Assembly: GCA_017590115.1 (NCBI GenBank) | Contig: JAGGNK010009114.1 | Coordinates: forward strand, 23,193,978 to 23,257,977 | Source: Montifringilla adamsi | Taxonomy: Eukaryota; Chordata; Aves; Passeriformes; Passeridae | Length of the DNA stretch: 64,000 nt | Reading direction: 5' to 3' | Part shown: positions 23,901 to 35,590 of the stretch, one piece after another | Layout: every line of letters starts with the position of its first letter | Numbering within the stretch: the stretch's first letter is position 1 | Notes under the pieces: model-generated | Told to the model about the DNA's origin: nothing | The model's database searches: none | The model's input: the letters and a program-made list of their open reading frames with translations, nothing else | Position numbers and translations under genes: made by a program

Positions 23901-26900
23901 TTGTGCCATTTGGCATGTTTGATTCTCTGTATTTACTGTCATCTCAATGCATGTATTTATAGCAGGATGGCTTAGTCTTATTTTCAAGTTGTGCAATAAA
24001 TAATTCATTTTAAATATAACTTGATGATAGGCGCTACAAAGAAATTGAACTCGAGTAATTTTGGTAATTGTGGGCCACAGAAGGAGGAAAAAAATTAACA
24101 TGTTTTTGTATTTTATGTTCTCTGAAAGGAACATAATTTCTATCATTAATCATCTAATTCACTTCTATTGATTTTCTTTTTAATAGAAAATGAAAGTAAA
24201 AGCAATTCAAAACCTATAATAATGTTTGGTGGAAAAGGGAAAAATTGTGAAAGATTCTTTAGACTGATTGCATAACATAGAAGCACTCAGATTGCAGCTA
24301 TTCTCTGGACAAAGTAAATTTGAAACATTAAAAACTCATATTATTTTGCCTTCCTGGCCAGGCAGAGTCTGAACCACTTAGAATATGAAAACACTTGTAT
24401 AAAAATAGTGCTGAACATTAATATATCAATCCTGTGTTCTGCATTCAGTGTGTGGGTGGGAGGAGGAATGGGCTTTACAGCAATATGTGTACTTCTCTCC
24501 TGTTCCTCCTCAAGCAGTGGGCAGTTGTGGCTCACAGATGAGGAAAAATAAAACCTCAAGTCACACAGCTTGGCAAAATTGACATGTGCAGCTCAGCTTT
24601 AACAGCAGTTCAGATCCTGTATTGCAAACCAAATAATTGATCACCTCATCCATGAGTATCAAATTAAAATTGCGCTCTGAGGAGTTATTTTAGATGGAAT
24701 AGAGGTGAGTCCAGTTGAAGGCATTACATGGTGTGGAGGTGCCCTCCCACCGTGCTGGCCCTCAGCTGCAGTTGGGGATTCTTCGGAGGCTTCTGTGCGT
24801 GCATTAACCCCATGCACATCTTACTGTGGAAAGGCTGCAGAGAGAAACCAGCCTAAAGAGCAGCTACATGGACCTTTAGCTTGAGAAGGATGCTCACAGT
24901 TTTGCATGCTGTTTTTCCCTCCCTTTTACTTCTATCCCAAACTTCTTCCCTTTCCCATTACAATCTCTTCTCCATGCTAATGCTGTGCACCTGATTTTCT
25001 GCCCATTTCTTCCCTGACCCCTTTTCATGCAGATCATTTCAGTTGCTTTCCTTTATCTTTCAGCTGGTATTTACCATCTTTATTGCATCCCAAGCTGATC
25101 TCGGGCTCCCCTTGTTTGTTTATAGAGCCTGTTGGTTGGGATCTGTATTTATTCAGTGCTCTGTTTGCGTGGTGGCATTTGTCAGCCCTTTAGCACTTCT
25201 GTCAATATCATTAATAATTACAAAATGGGAAACTGGTGACCTCAGAGACAGTTTTCCTGCTGAATAACTAGCAGTCCCAGCTCTTCCTCAGTTATTTGTA
25301 CGAGATTTGTGTCTGTGATGTCCTTGCTGGCATCATTTGTTTTTTCCTCAGACTTACTTTTAATGGTTATCTTATGGTGTGTTTCTGTAAGTCCAGACTT
25401 TGGACACACTTCATGGCAGGGAGTGCTGCCATGGGGATGGAGTTAAGTGTATATTTATGTCCTTATAGAATCAGGACTTTAAACTTCAACCTTGAGTCTC
25501 AGCAGAGCCTTATGTTATGTTTTGTATTCTGTCTGCTTCTGGCCTGCTGTAATTAGGGGTTGCATTAATACCAATAATAGTGTAAATGTTCCACTGGGAT
25601 TCTGAAGAAACTTGTTGTAAGTATGAAGGAGCATCAATATAGAAAATAAATGAGATCATCATGAGTTATGGAACTATACTTACAGTGAGCAAGAGTAGAC
25701 CCTTATGATATTTTATTCTTTAATTTTCTCATATATTATCCCTTAACTTCTTTTTCACTTACCCGTAGTGATATGTGTAAGCAATGATGTGTTATTACAT
25801 TGAGGGATACCAAGAATAGTTATGCAACAGAAGTGAAGCTTTTTCTGAACAGGAGGGTAAACAGCTTTATTAAAATAATTGCTTTGACTTTACATGCTCA
25901 CTTTGATTTTTCAGCAATTCTTAGAATTTGAAGACAGGGAAGATTATGACCTTATTTTGCCTACACCTCTTGCCATTAAAGCTCTTGTCTAGCCTCATAG
26001 CTCATCCTATTGTTCCTGTACTAATTCCAGTCATTTCATTTGCACTACTGCATAGCTTTAGTTTTAGTGTTTGGCCTGAGTGTACCTTCCTGGAATTATC
26101 AGTCATGGTTTTCAGATGTTCTAATGACATTTAATTCCGGAGTTTTGAAAACACTAATTTACCTTTCTCAAATTGAGAGTGCCATGGTACAATATAATTT
26201 TTCTGGTTCATAGTTGATACTCTCAGTCTTTAACTTTTGCCCTTTGGAATCTGTTGGAATGCATTTTTAAATGAGAATTGATTGTAACTTTGGTAAATGA
26301 ATGTGATTACAGAGGCTGTCTGTAATTGGATTTTTACTTAAGAGGAATTAAATTTATGTTATGTTTCCTTATTGGAAGCAGTGCTGTGCCTGTACTATTT
26401 CATTCTCAATTCAATTCCTTTTGTTAGGATCATCTCCAATGCTCTTAAGTCAGGCATGAACACCTGAGTCCCCTCAGTTTGATGCTGACACCCTGCTCTG
26501 GTGATGATGTTACATCATCCAAGGATGCCTTCAGTGCCTCTGCAGTCTGACAGTGTACAAACATTTGATTTCACCATCTAAAAGTTTATAGGAGAAGTGT
26601 CTGTTATTTACTTTCAATTTAGGAGAAATGTAGTTACAGAATGTAGCTCCCATATGCTTGTGTGTGCCATATGCCGAGATGCTGGCACACAGACATTCCT
26701 GTGGGTGGGAATGCAAAGCCAGAAGACAGAGACTGTCACACTGCATATCCCCTTAGCAGCCCTTGCTCAGTCTCCTGGCAGAGCCCTGTAGCAGCAGAAA
26801 GGGAAATTTGCTCCCCAAGCTCTACATTTAACACTTGACTTAAGCCTTGAAGCAAAGCAGTTGCATCTGCAGCTATTTTCATTGCTCATATTAATTGCTG

Positions 26901-26937
26901 TGTTGTGTTGGCACCTTCTTTTAGAGAAAGTGTTTTG

Positions 26938-26959
26938 TTTTTTTTTTTTTTTTTTTTTT
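26938..26959 (+). repeat. Poly-T tract, 22 nt
   Basis: An uninterrupted homopolymer in the intron, flanked by GTTTTG and GGTGACAG. No retroposon body was recognised beside it. Confidence 0.9.
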
Positions 26960-29900
26960 GGTGACAGCAGTTCTTTTTATATCACTGGAATTGCGTTAAA
27001 ATGCCATGCCATATTTTGTCCCTAAGTGTTTAATTCCAGTTTGGTGGGGTTTACTGGTGATAATAAAAAAGAATAGCAGGAGTTCAAGAGGAAATCCTGC
27101 ATTTCTTCTCTTGGTGGGAATCAATATTATAACTTGAAAGCCTTTATCTGGAAGTGTCCAATTATTAGCTGTTTTAGTCATATGTTTGTGTCCATTTTAA
27201 ATGGTGCAGAGATGGTAGAAGTCACACATTATGCCTAAGAGGGATTTGTTACTCTGATTTTTTTTCCTCAGTGTATAGGACTACAAATGGACTGCATTTG
27301 CTCTCTGGGAGTATCCCACTTGAAAAAACAAAAGAAATGTTGACATAACAAAAATAGCTTTGCAGTATGAGTTTATTTAAAACCATTGTGACAGAATTGA
27401 GGATTAATGGGAAATATTTTTTATGCAGCATAAACCACATATGAGCCAAACCAATCAGTAGTTTGAAACCACTGAGGATAAATAATTTTACTTTCCTGAA
27501 GGTTCACTGAAAACAAATTTCTCTCATTCTCTTTCCAGAAGTGCCTGTATATGAAAATATTTTTCTCCTAGAAGTTAAAGCTAAGTAAACTGGGAAGTTT
27601 GCAGGAAGCAGAAATGAGGGAATTGGTTCCTGATGGAATCACTGGAGTTGGGTCCATCACCTCTGCTGCTTTCTGCCTGCCCCTTCCCAGTCTGTTAAAA
27701 TGCTCTGATGGGCTTGTGCTTTATCATTTTGTTTGTTTTAGCAGTTCATGCAGCTCACCTCAAGCCAGGTTTTAAGCGTGTATCAAGAGTCATGGGAGAT
27801 CTTCCTTCTTCCCTCCCTTAAGTGTTATGTCTCTTATCAGAGTATATATTAAATATTCTTTTTAGCCCCTTCTTGTCTCCATGCTTATACATATCTAATC
27901 CACTACATTATTTGTTACTTTAAATTAACTTTCCTCTCTCATGTTTCTGTTGTCAATAATTTCTTTAAGCTCCATAATCTCTGTCAAATATTTGCCCTGA
28001 TTTCATATGTCCTTCATATATCCATCTATTTTAGCATCCAGATAGGCTCAGTGAACTTGGTGAATTATTTGAATGCCTGAGATTGTGGCCATTTGTGCAG
28101 AAGATGGGGCAGTTAGACAATAACTGATCACAGCAGTGGGGTGTCTGGTTTAACACTGATACCTAGAACTTCCATCACTTGTCCTGACATCATTAATAGT
28201 GTCAGGAATGAGCTGTGCTTTTCTGCCAGCTCCCAGTGAGCATTGCAGTGGGGTGGTTTGCTCTGGAGTCACAATTCCTGCTGCGTGGGTCTGGCAGTGG
28301 AGGACGATGTTCGTGTCCCTGTCCGCTGCTGTTGTGACGCTGAGGAGATGCTCTGCATCCCCTTGGTCACACCTCACGTGGTCACAGCTGTGTGGCCACA
28401 CCTGGGGTGTCCTTGGTGAAGGTAATGAGGCTACACAGACCTTGGGCACCAGAGCCTCTCACTTGTTTGACCTCCCTGAAGAGGCCAATTACGCCGTGTC
28501 CCCGCAGAGCGGTGACCTCTGTCCCATAATGAGGAGGGGAGGGCTCCCAGGCTCACGGCTGGAGTTGGGAGCTAGGAAGGGTCACAGGATTGGAAGTGAA
28601 AGGCAAGGATCAGCAATTTAGAGGTGGTTATTAATATGCTGATTTGCTGTCACTGAGTCTAAAGAGACGTTTAACAATTGCTTGTCTTTTGCATGCTCTT
28701 CAAAATGCTGATTTTTTCCATAGAATCTAATTACATTTTAATAAGATGCTTTTTTATTTCCAGGTGATTGCCAACCCATTCCTTTCTCCCATACAGTGCT
28801 GTAGTTAAAACCCAAAAAATCATGTGTATTCATTGCAGAGTTACACCCCAGTAAATCCTTTAACTGTAAGAAAACAGAGTTCTTTTTACCTTTCTTTTCA
28901 TGCACTCTTACTCACATTAAATGCTGGCAACAAGGAAAATATATGCAGCTTCAGAAACCGGAATTATTTAGCAATTGTCATAAAATAATATCACAGGTTG
29001 TTAAAGTTAAATAATAAAATCTGTATTAAATAACTTCATCCTTAGTAGGTTTATGATACAATGTGTGGACTTGCCTAGAATCAGAGAGCCCAACGTGACT
29101 AAAATCTCATGGCCAAATTCCGTTCATTACTCTGTCCCTGAGTTTATTACCTTAATCAAGTCATGACCTGCCTTTGCTTTGTTTAACCTACACCTGATGA
29201 TATAAATAGCCTATAATCTTGGAGTTTTTATGAGAATTAATTATTATTAATGAAATGAAAGACTCCATGATGTGCAGGCTATTTTTATTTATTATAATTA
29301 CTTACTATTAATTCACTGAATTTAGTAAGTTTTATCCTAGGCTTCCTGTGACTCAGATTCATACATTAAATACCTTTGTTCTCTGTCATGGCTATACAGT
29401 ACCAATATCCACCTTGAAAAATTAATTATTAATTCTAAAAAAGGACAACAAACAAAGTGGGAGAGTATAAGAGATATCACAATATTTAGGGAGCTCAATG
29501 TGGAGGGGCCAGACCTTGGGTAAGGGTACTTACACCTTGATGAAAGAAGCATTTAGCTGTAGCATCTGCTCAGTCATTCCCTTCATCTGAAATATGGAAA
29601 AAATGATGGTTTTGGAAAAAGTAGCTTTCTTTTATGGTTTTTATACCACTTTAAAGCAGTTTCAATTCCACAAGTAGCAAGCGCATCACAGCTTATGAAT
29701 CCTGGCCTCGACCAAATATGTTTTCTGGCACATGGCCACGGTGTTACCTGTTTTCTTGCTTGGTTGTACAATGTATCATTGGTTAAAGTGTCCCCACAAC
29801 CTTTAAAATGACTGCCTCCTTGAGAATATTGGGTTTATATCATCATTTAGATAACACACTGGTCAAATAAGAACGTGTCTTTACGGTTTTGTGATGCTTC

Positions 29901-30010
29901 ACTGAGTAACATGTGAACAATGCCCTAAAACCAAACCAGCTTTATCCTGTTAATCCAGGGGAGAGAATCTCACACAGAGCACCAGGACTGACTGCCCAGA
30001 GTGTAATACA

Positions 30011-30022
30011 ATATATATATAT
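30011..30022 (+). repeat. (AT)6 simple repeat next to an exon
   Basis: A short AT dinucleotide run ending 34 nt upstream of the exon C acceptor. It lies in the region where the branch point and polypyrimidine tract are expected, so length changes might affect splicing. Confidence 0.85.
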
Positions 30023-30056
30023 GAGAACATAAGGATTTCTGTGCCCTTGCTTGCAG

Positions 30057-30251
30057 CTGTGACCTGCCTGTCGGAGCAGGGGGGCTCTGCTGCCGTCGGG
30101 GACTGCGTGCGGTGGGCAGGAGCGATGCCAGCCCTCGTCCAGGAGTGCCTCGTTCCCTGCAAGGATGACTGCACTTTCACCCCCTGGTCTAAATTCACAG
30201 CCTGCTCCTCTGACTGTGACACAGCCAGGAGCAGGAGGAGGTCGCTCACAG
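30057..30251 (+). CDS. THSD7B: THSD7B internal exon C (end of one TSP1 repeat, start of the next)
   Basis: This 195-nt exon has two bases completing the split alanine codon, 64 codons (30059-30250) and a final G. It begins VTCLSEQGG, finishes one TSP1 repeat with VQECLVPCKDDC, and opens another with FTPWSKFTACSSDC. The new repeat departs from the canonical form: W-x2-F replaces W-x2-W, and the second cysteine of CSSDC is followed by D rather than G. THSD7B orthologues as I recall them share this (WSKF and C-x-x-N-C). It ends in a basic run, SRRRSLTG, that continues into the next exon. The acceptor is CCCTTGCTTGCAG and the donor AG|GTATAA. The match to THSD7B in spacing and cysteines is close. 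Confidence 0.93.
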
Positions 30252-33200
30252 GTATAATCTTTTACAGTATTTGTCTGATTGGGAGTAATGCCTCTGGAGT
30301 GTTGGAGGGGTGGGAAAATCCAGACAGAACATCCTTAATTGGTTTTTCATCAGGCATTGATCATTGCCAGCCTTATACACATTCCAGTACAAGAGCAGTG
30401 CAGAAAAACTTGCTGGTGGAGAGGTTTTAGATGTAAACCAAATGAAACAGTGACCAGGGTTTGTGCAACTTTATCTGACCTATTAATCTGGGAAGCTGCA
30501 GAAAATACATATACCAGAGTACAAATCAGTGTGATTTTCTGGAGGAAGTTTAAAACTGGGAGTTTTGTGCTCAGCAGTACGCTCCAGTTCAACAGGGCAA
30601 ATTAATACCATGAATAAAGAAAACCCAGTACCATTAGAGCAGCTTTGTTTGATCTTTTACATGTGTTCATTAAACTCACCAGTTCAAACCATTTGATGGA
30701 TCAGTCTTCCATACTTGCTGTCGAGGTTTGTTATTATGTTATTTGAATGCTGACCAAACTGAAAAGCTTTAAAACTCCTTCATGAATAGTTTGGGACCGC
30801 ATGTTTTGCTGGGAGTTGTCTTCCCCCACGTGCATAGTTAAGTAAAAAAGAATTATACTGTGCTTACATGGTTTACAAGAAATCTGCTGTTATTATTCTT
30901 CTCAACACTCACATCTTTTCATGTTTCTGTGTTGTGTTTGAGAGCTGATATGTACCTGGCTTGAGTTTGCTCCTTTAATAGGGGTGAAACTTCAAAGACT
31001 TTGACTGTGGAGTAGAGTGCTAAAATTGCTGTAAGAATATCTGCTGAGATAAAAGCTGGGACCTGAAGGGCAGCAAAATGTGGTGGCCACCACTGCTCCT
31101 TGCTCCTAGACTCACTTGTCCTTGGCTGCATGGCTGTCTTCTTACTCCATTTGTTACTGCTGGAATGTTCTGTGTGTTTTACTAACAATTACAGCACACA
31201 TTTATACTGGTTTCAAGCTGCCATTCATCAGTGTGGCTCATTAAAAGATAAAGATTTCTTTTTCACATAAAACCCCACTATTATACAATGCCCTGTAGTT
31301 TCTGGCAAAGAGCATATTCTAAAGTGTTCTCTATACCAGTGCCTGTATGTTTATAGTAGGAGAAATGCTTGATCCCCAGCAAAATAATAGGTGCCTGATC
31401 TTACAAAAAATATGTAAAAAATAGTGAATAATTATATACAGGTAGTTCTAAATCTGATTTTTCTTTATGAGCATTGTGCAAGTTACAAAACAGTACAGCC
31501 CTACCTATCCCGTTACTCTGTTCTACATCAGATGGAGATCTGTTCAAGTAAGTGGACCAAAAATGATTTGTAATGCCCAGGTTCTGTTGGTTTGTCTCCT
31601 CACCTGCACTGCATTTGTGACCAACCACCACCAGTCTCTCCCCATCCGACCTTGCTGGGTTCCGTTTTTCCTGCCAGGATGGAGCTCGTGGTCTCAGCCT
31701 GTGGCCAGTGAAGGTGTCCTGAAAAGGAAGTGGTGAACATGCAGTGAGTGTCCCAGGTGGGGACATGGCAGTGCCCCAGGGAGCAGCAAGGGACACCCAA
31801 ATCAGACACTGGCTTTGGTTTGGCCCCCTCTCAAAAGGGGAACTCAGTGAGACTGGCTCCAGCTTGTATTTGCATAAATGCTTCTTGAAAAGTAGAGGTA
31901 GACAAAAGTCTTGAAAAAAATCTCATCTGCAGGAACTCAGTCCAAAGATTAAGGAAAATGCTATTTTCAAAAGTATTTTGTGATGTTAAGAGACCTTTAT
32001 CCGTTTTCATTTCACCTTTCTGTAAGTGTGCGTGAATTGTACCTCTTGTTCATCAACTGCATGTGTCTGTGCTCAAGTGAATGCTTTGGCTTCATTATAA
32101 GAGTTCGTTGATAATGTCATTTCATGGAAATCTTCTAATTGTTTGCTAAGTATTTGCTTGCCCTCCACTCAGTTTTTAATAGTATAATTCATTTTACTTT
32201 GTAATTCATCATTGACTCTACATACAAAATTTTTCATTACTTAACTGAAAGACTTATTACAGAACACATCAAAATTCAAAGTCATTATAATGAAAATACC
32301 ATTTTTAGGTGAGTCTTCAGTTAATTAGTACAGTCAGTTAATTCTTTGCATTATAGATACAAAGCACTTTCTGCGTTTTTAATGTTTCCTATAATTTTTA
32401 TGTACAGTATGTACTACTTGATAATATTTAATATATATAATGCTTTTTAGTATTCAGAAATGTAATTTAAAAAGAAAATTCTATTTAATTGATGGGTTTA
32501 TGTCCTCAGAAAATTTTGGAGATGGTATTTTTAGCAGCAATCTTTAAAGCAGTCTGTAAAGATGGTAAAAATATCACTACCACTAATTCTAAAAATATTT
32601 CTATGTGAAAAGTATGGGATCAATGTCACTTTTCCCCTTAAAATAGGGCTTTCATAGCAGCTTCATTTAGGGGGAAGATTCCAACAAAACAGATGGCAGG
32701 GCAAGTTGGAAAAAAACCCAGTCACATAAGTATGAAATTATTAACATCCTTACCTCAGTGTGTTGTGCTTTGTGTCATAATGGCAAAACATGGGCAAATC
32801 CCAAATTCCCATGTTTACTAACACAATGCAGAACACACAACTGAACATACAGAGTTTGTGGCTCCTCAGGGCTTCTCAAACAGAAAAGGCTGGAAATGCC
32901 ATTAGAGAGCTCCCCATCTAGTTCAAGACTTTCCTTGAAGTATGGGGATTGTACCTGCATTTCCTCATAAATATATACATTAAAATGTAAACATAGATTT
33001 ATCTACCAAACTATAAAGATGCTGATTGATTTTTTTTTTTTTTTATCCCTTTGTGCTGGCAAATTCTACATACCCCAGAACTCTGACAATATCATTTTGA
33101 AAGAGCTGGGGCTTGCAGGATGGTTATTAAGGGTCTAGAGTCAGGGGCCTTTCCTTGGTAGGTACATATTTGTATGAAAACAGGCATTGATGAGACCCAG

Positions 33201-34347
33201 CTTGTCTGTGGTGAAATGGCTCTTGGCTCCAGGCTGGAAAGGGGGGGTTGTTGAATTATATAACTTATCTTTTGGTTTTAGTATCTTATTTATGTGCAAT
33301 GAAGAGAAAACATTTCTTCTGGGATCAAAGCTTTAAAAACCTTCTGAAAAAGTGTTTTTAATGCATCCAAGATTCCCAAGGAATATTTTGAGGATGGCAT
33401 ATAGATACAGTTTGTTGTTGAAGATGAATTCTCCCTTCTGTGCAGATGCCAAATGCAAAGACATTCCTGAGCTCAGCCAGCATCAAGATTGTTCCACGGC
33501 ACGCTGGCTGACCTGTGCCAAGAAAAGCATTGATTTTTATCTTTAGAGGCTGTGTACAGATATTTGTTCCCTTGAGCAGTTGTAGGGATGCAGAGAGCTT
33601 GAACTCTCTTTTTTGCATTATTTCTTCTTGTACTGGGGACCCCTTCTCATGCCTTGAAGTCCTACAGGAGGAGGGTACGGAGAGTGCAATTGCAGAGAGC
33701 TGCACTATGGGTTTATTTGGATGCTGCTGCTGCTTCCTAAAGCTATTGAAAGAGCTTTCTTTTAAAACCTGTTGAAGGAACAGAGCAAAGGAAAACATAA
33801 AAGCAAACACAACCATTGAAATGCTTTCCAGCACTAATAATTTACTGAGGATTATCTTTTTCTGTTTTCTTCAAAGCATGGTTTGTGTGCACAGCTCATC
33901 TTTAACTAATTTGTAAAGAAATCTCAAAGAAGTTGTAGCTAATTTAGGGTCCTCCGGAAGTTGTCCTGGCAACCATTGATTACGAACAAATAGAGAAAAA
34001 ACAATCAATTTATTTCCATCAGATAATTAAGGAAAAATGATATTATATGAAATTACAAAGCAGTTTCTGGGCCATTTCTAGAGTAAGACTTTGTATTTTA
34101 CTTCTTGATCTACCCATCAGAACAGTATTTCCAAGTTCTCTGGTTGCCCCTGGAGATAAGTACGTTGTCCTTGCATGCCAAAGCACTGGCAGCAGCTAAT
34201 AGATGCTTCAGAAACATCCCTGAATATTAACATTCAGATTGTCTTGGTTCTAATGTGTTGAATTCATGCAAGTATAAATAATATGACGTGTTGTTATCAA
34301 GAGCAGCAGATGTTGAGCTAACGCGCCGATTTCTGTGGTTGGAACAG
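30252..34347 (+). other. THSD7B: THSD7B intron C (4,096 bp)
   Basis: The intron begins GTATAA and ends with TTGGAACAG. Its acceptor has a weak pyrimidine tract, but a perfect CTAAC branch-point motif lies at 34318-34322, 26 nt before the AG. A possible cryptic exon at 33446 is listed separately. A 14-T run lies at 33031-33044. No repeat family was recognised. Confidence 0.75.
33446..33546 (+). other. Possible cryptic terminal or poison exon
   Basis: A good acceptor (TTCTCCCTTCTGTGCAG) ends at 33445. Read in the phase left by exon C, the following bases encode an open, cysteine-bearing segment of 33 codons (start DAKCKDIPE, later DCSTARWLTCAKK) ending at TAG 33544-33546. Inclusion would truncate THSD7B after exon C. 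No strong poly(A) signal follows, and GAGGGTACGG near 33675 is only a weak donor. I recognise no family; chance is a serious alternative. Confidence 0.2.
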
Positions 34348-34611
34348 GGCGAAGCAGAAAGCGAGACAAATGCCAGAATACGGAAGTTTATCCTCAAGTT
34401 GAGACAGAACCGTGTCCCTGTGAGGAGTTCACCTCCCAGCCTCATGGAAATTGGTCTGACTGCATTATCAGAGGGGGTCCACCCGAGCTGCAGCTGGAAA
34501 TGCCGGCCCAGGGAGCGGCCAGGGAGTGCGGCCAGGGCGTGCGGCTGCGAGCCATCGCCTGCTACGACGGGAGCGGCAGACTGGTGGAGCCATCTCGCTG
34601 TAGCAGTTCGG
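34348..34611 (+). CDS. THSD7B: THSD7B internal exon D (TSP1 repeat end plus most of the next)
   Basis: The largest exon in the window, 264 nt: two bases completing a split glycine codon, 87 codons (34350-34610) and a final G. It starts with a basic stretch RSRKRDKCQ, then ETEPCPCEEF, closing one TSP1 repeat. It continues with GNWSDC, the opening of the next, then ECGQGVRLRAIACYDGSGRL and the cysteine in SRCSSS. NWS at 34449-34457 is an N-glycosylation sequon inside the W-x-x-C opening. Between the first and second cysteines of this repeat there is a long insert, as in THSD7 proteins. GC content is high, especially after 34480. The acceptor is TTGGAACAG with branch motif CTAAC upstream; the donor is GG|GTAAGG. 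The antisense open frame covering this exon is its shadow. Confidence 0.93.
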
Positions 34612-35354
34612 GTAAGGAGATGTACAACAGCCCCAACACGTGTGAATAGCACTCCGTGGCTCACTGTGGAGCTTACCCGAGGTGTGTGCTTGCTGGAATA
34701 GCTCTCACAAGTTTGCACTGGGTGTTGAACACAGTTTTACGAATGTATTCTTATTGTTCTTTAATACTGAGGTTTTCCTCAGTGTAAGGGTCTGCTGGCA
34801 TTTCTGCAATGGAAATGAAGCACAAGAAGGCTAAAGTTGGCTACAGTGCCAGAATACCAGAGATATTTCTTTTATTTCCCTTAAAATCCCATAAAGGTAT
34901 AAGCTTCAGAGGGGGTGTATTTATTTCAATCGGCATTTTGTTTGAAGATATCTCCTCCTTCCGCTTTTACTTGTTTAGAAATTTTTATTACCTTTCACTA
35001 AGTTTGGAGGTTTGCATGGTTGTTTTCAATGAAGGAATTTGCAATTTTCTAGAGATAATTGTATTTAATTACAAAATGCCTGTGATATCACCTGCTGTCC
35101 CTCATGCCAGGCACACATGGCTTCAGCAGCCAGTGGTCTCCTGCTACAATTATGTGCCTGTGTTAAGCTCAGATTCACAGAGTGCATTTTCATAAATTCA
35201 TAGAGTATATTTTCATGTCCCTGCTTCCTGGGACACTTACATTTCTTGTACAATCAAGTAGCCTATGCCGGAAAGAGGGCAGAATTAAAATCAGGGAGAG
35301 CAGGATGTGTCATTCCATATGGGTGTTTTTTCCCAATTTCCATGATATGCAGTT
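34612..35354 (+). other. THSD7B: THSD7B intron D, 5' segment
   Basis: The first 740 bp of a 15.3-kb intron, with no identifiable element. Confidence 0.65.
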
Positions 35355-35590
35355 CATTGAATGGTTTAAGTCGGAAGTGACCTTAAATATAATCTCATTT
35401 CAGTTCCATTCCACTATCCCAGGTTGCTCCAAGCCCTGTCCAACCTGCCTTGAACACTTCCAGGGATGGGGCAGCCATCTCTGAGCAAACTGTGCTAGAG
35501 CTTCACCACAGTTAAGAATTTCTTCCTGGTACTAAATCTAACCCTGATATCTGTGCATTTGAAGCCATTTTCCCTTGTCCTATCACTTAT
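35355..35590 (-). mobile_element. CR1 LINE 3'-end fragment, antisense
   Basis: On the + strand the order is the reverse complement of a CR1 3' end: GAATGGTTTAAGTCGGAAGTGACC, CCAGGTTGCTCCAAGCCCTGTCCAACCTG-like sequence, CACTTCCAGGGATGGGGCAG, a TTAAGAATTTCTTCCTGGTA segment, and CATTTTCCCTTGTCCTATCAC. It is a moderately diverged 3' UTR piece without coding capacity. Confidence 0.85.

Larger units (their letters stand above)
23901..30056 (+). other. THSD7B: Intron B, 3' segment
   Basis: The last 6.2 kb of the 27.4-kb intron. It holds a 22-T homopolymer (26938-26959) and a less AT-rich patch at about 28200-28620 with a 140-codon open frame that shows no domain. Just before the next exon are (AT)6 at 30011-30022 and a pyrimidine-rich acceptor ending TTGCAG. 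I see no other gene. Confidence 0.65.

Noticed and set aside
28199..28621. 140-codon + strand open frame in intron B, the longest intronic + frame
   Set aside because: Located in a GC-richer patch where stops are rare; no domain, no clear splice or promoter context, and an opposing frame of similar quality overlaps it.
33358..33834. 158-codon minus-strand open frame
   Set aside because: No domain or initiation context; overlaps the possible cryptic exon on the other strand and looks like chance.
34227..34718. 163-codon minus-strand open frame
   Set aside because: It is the antisense shadow of THSD7B exon D, whose high GC suppresses stops on the other strand.
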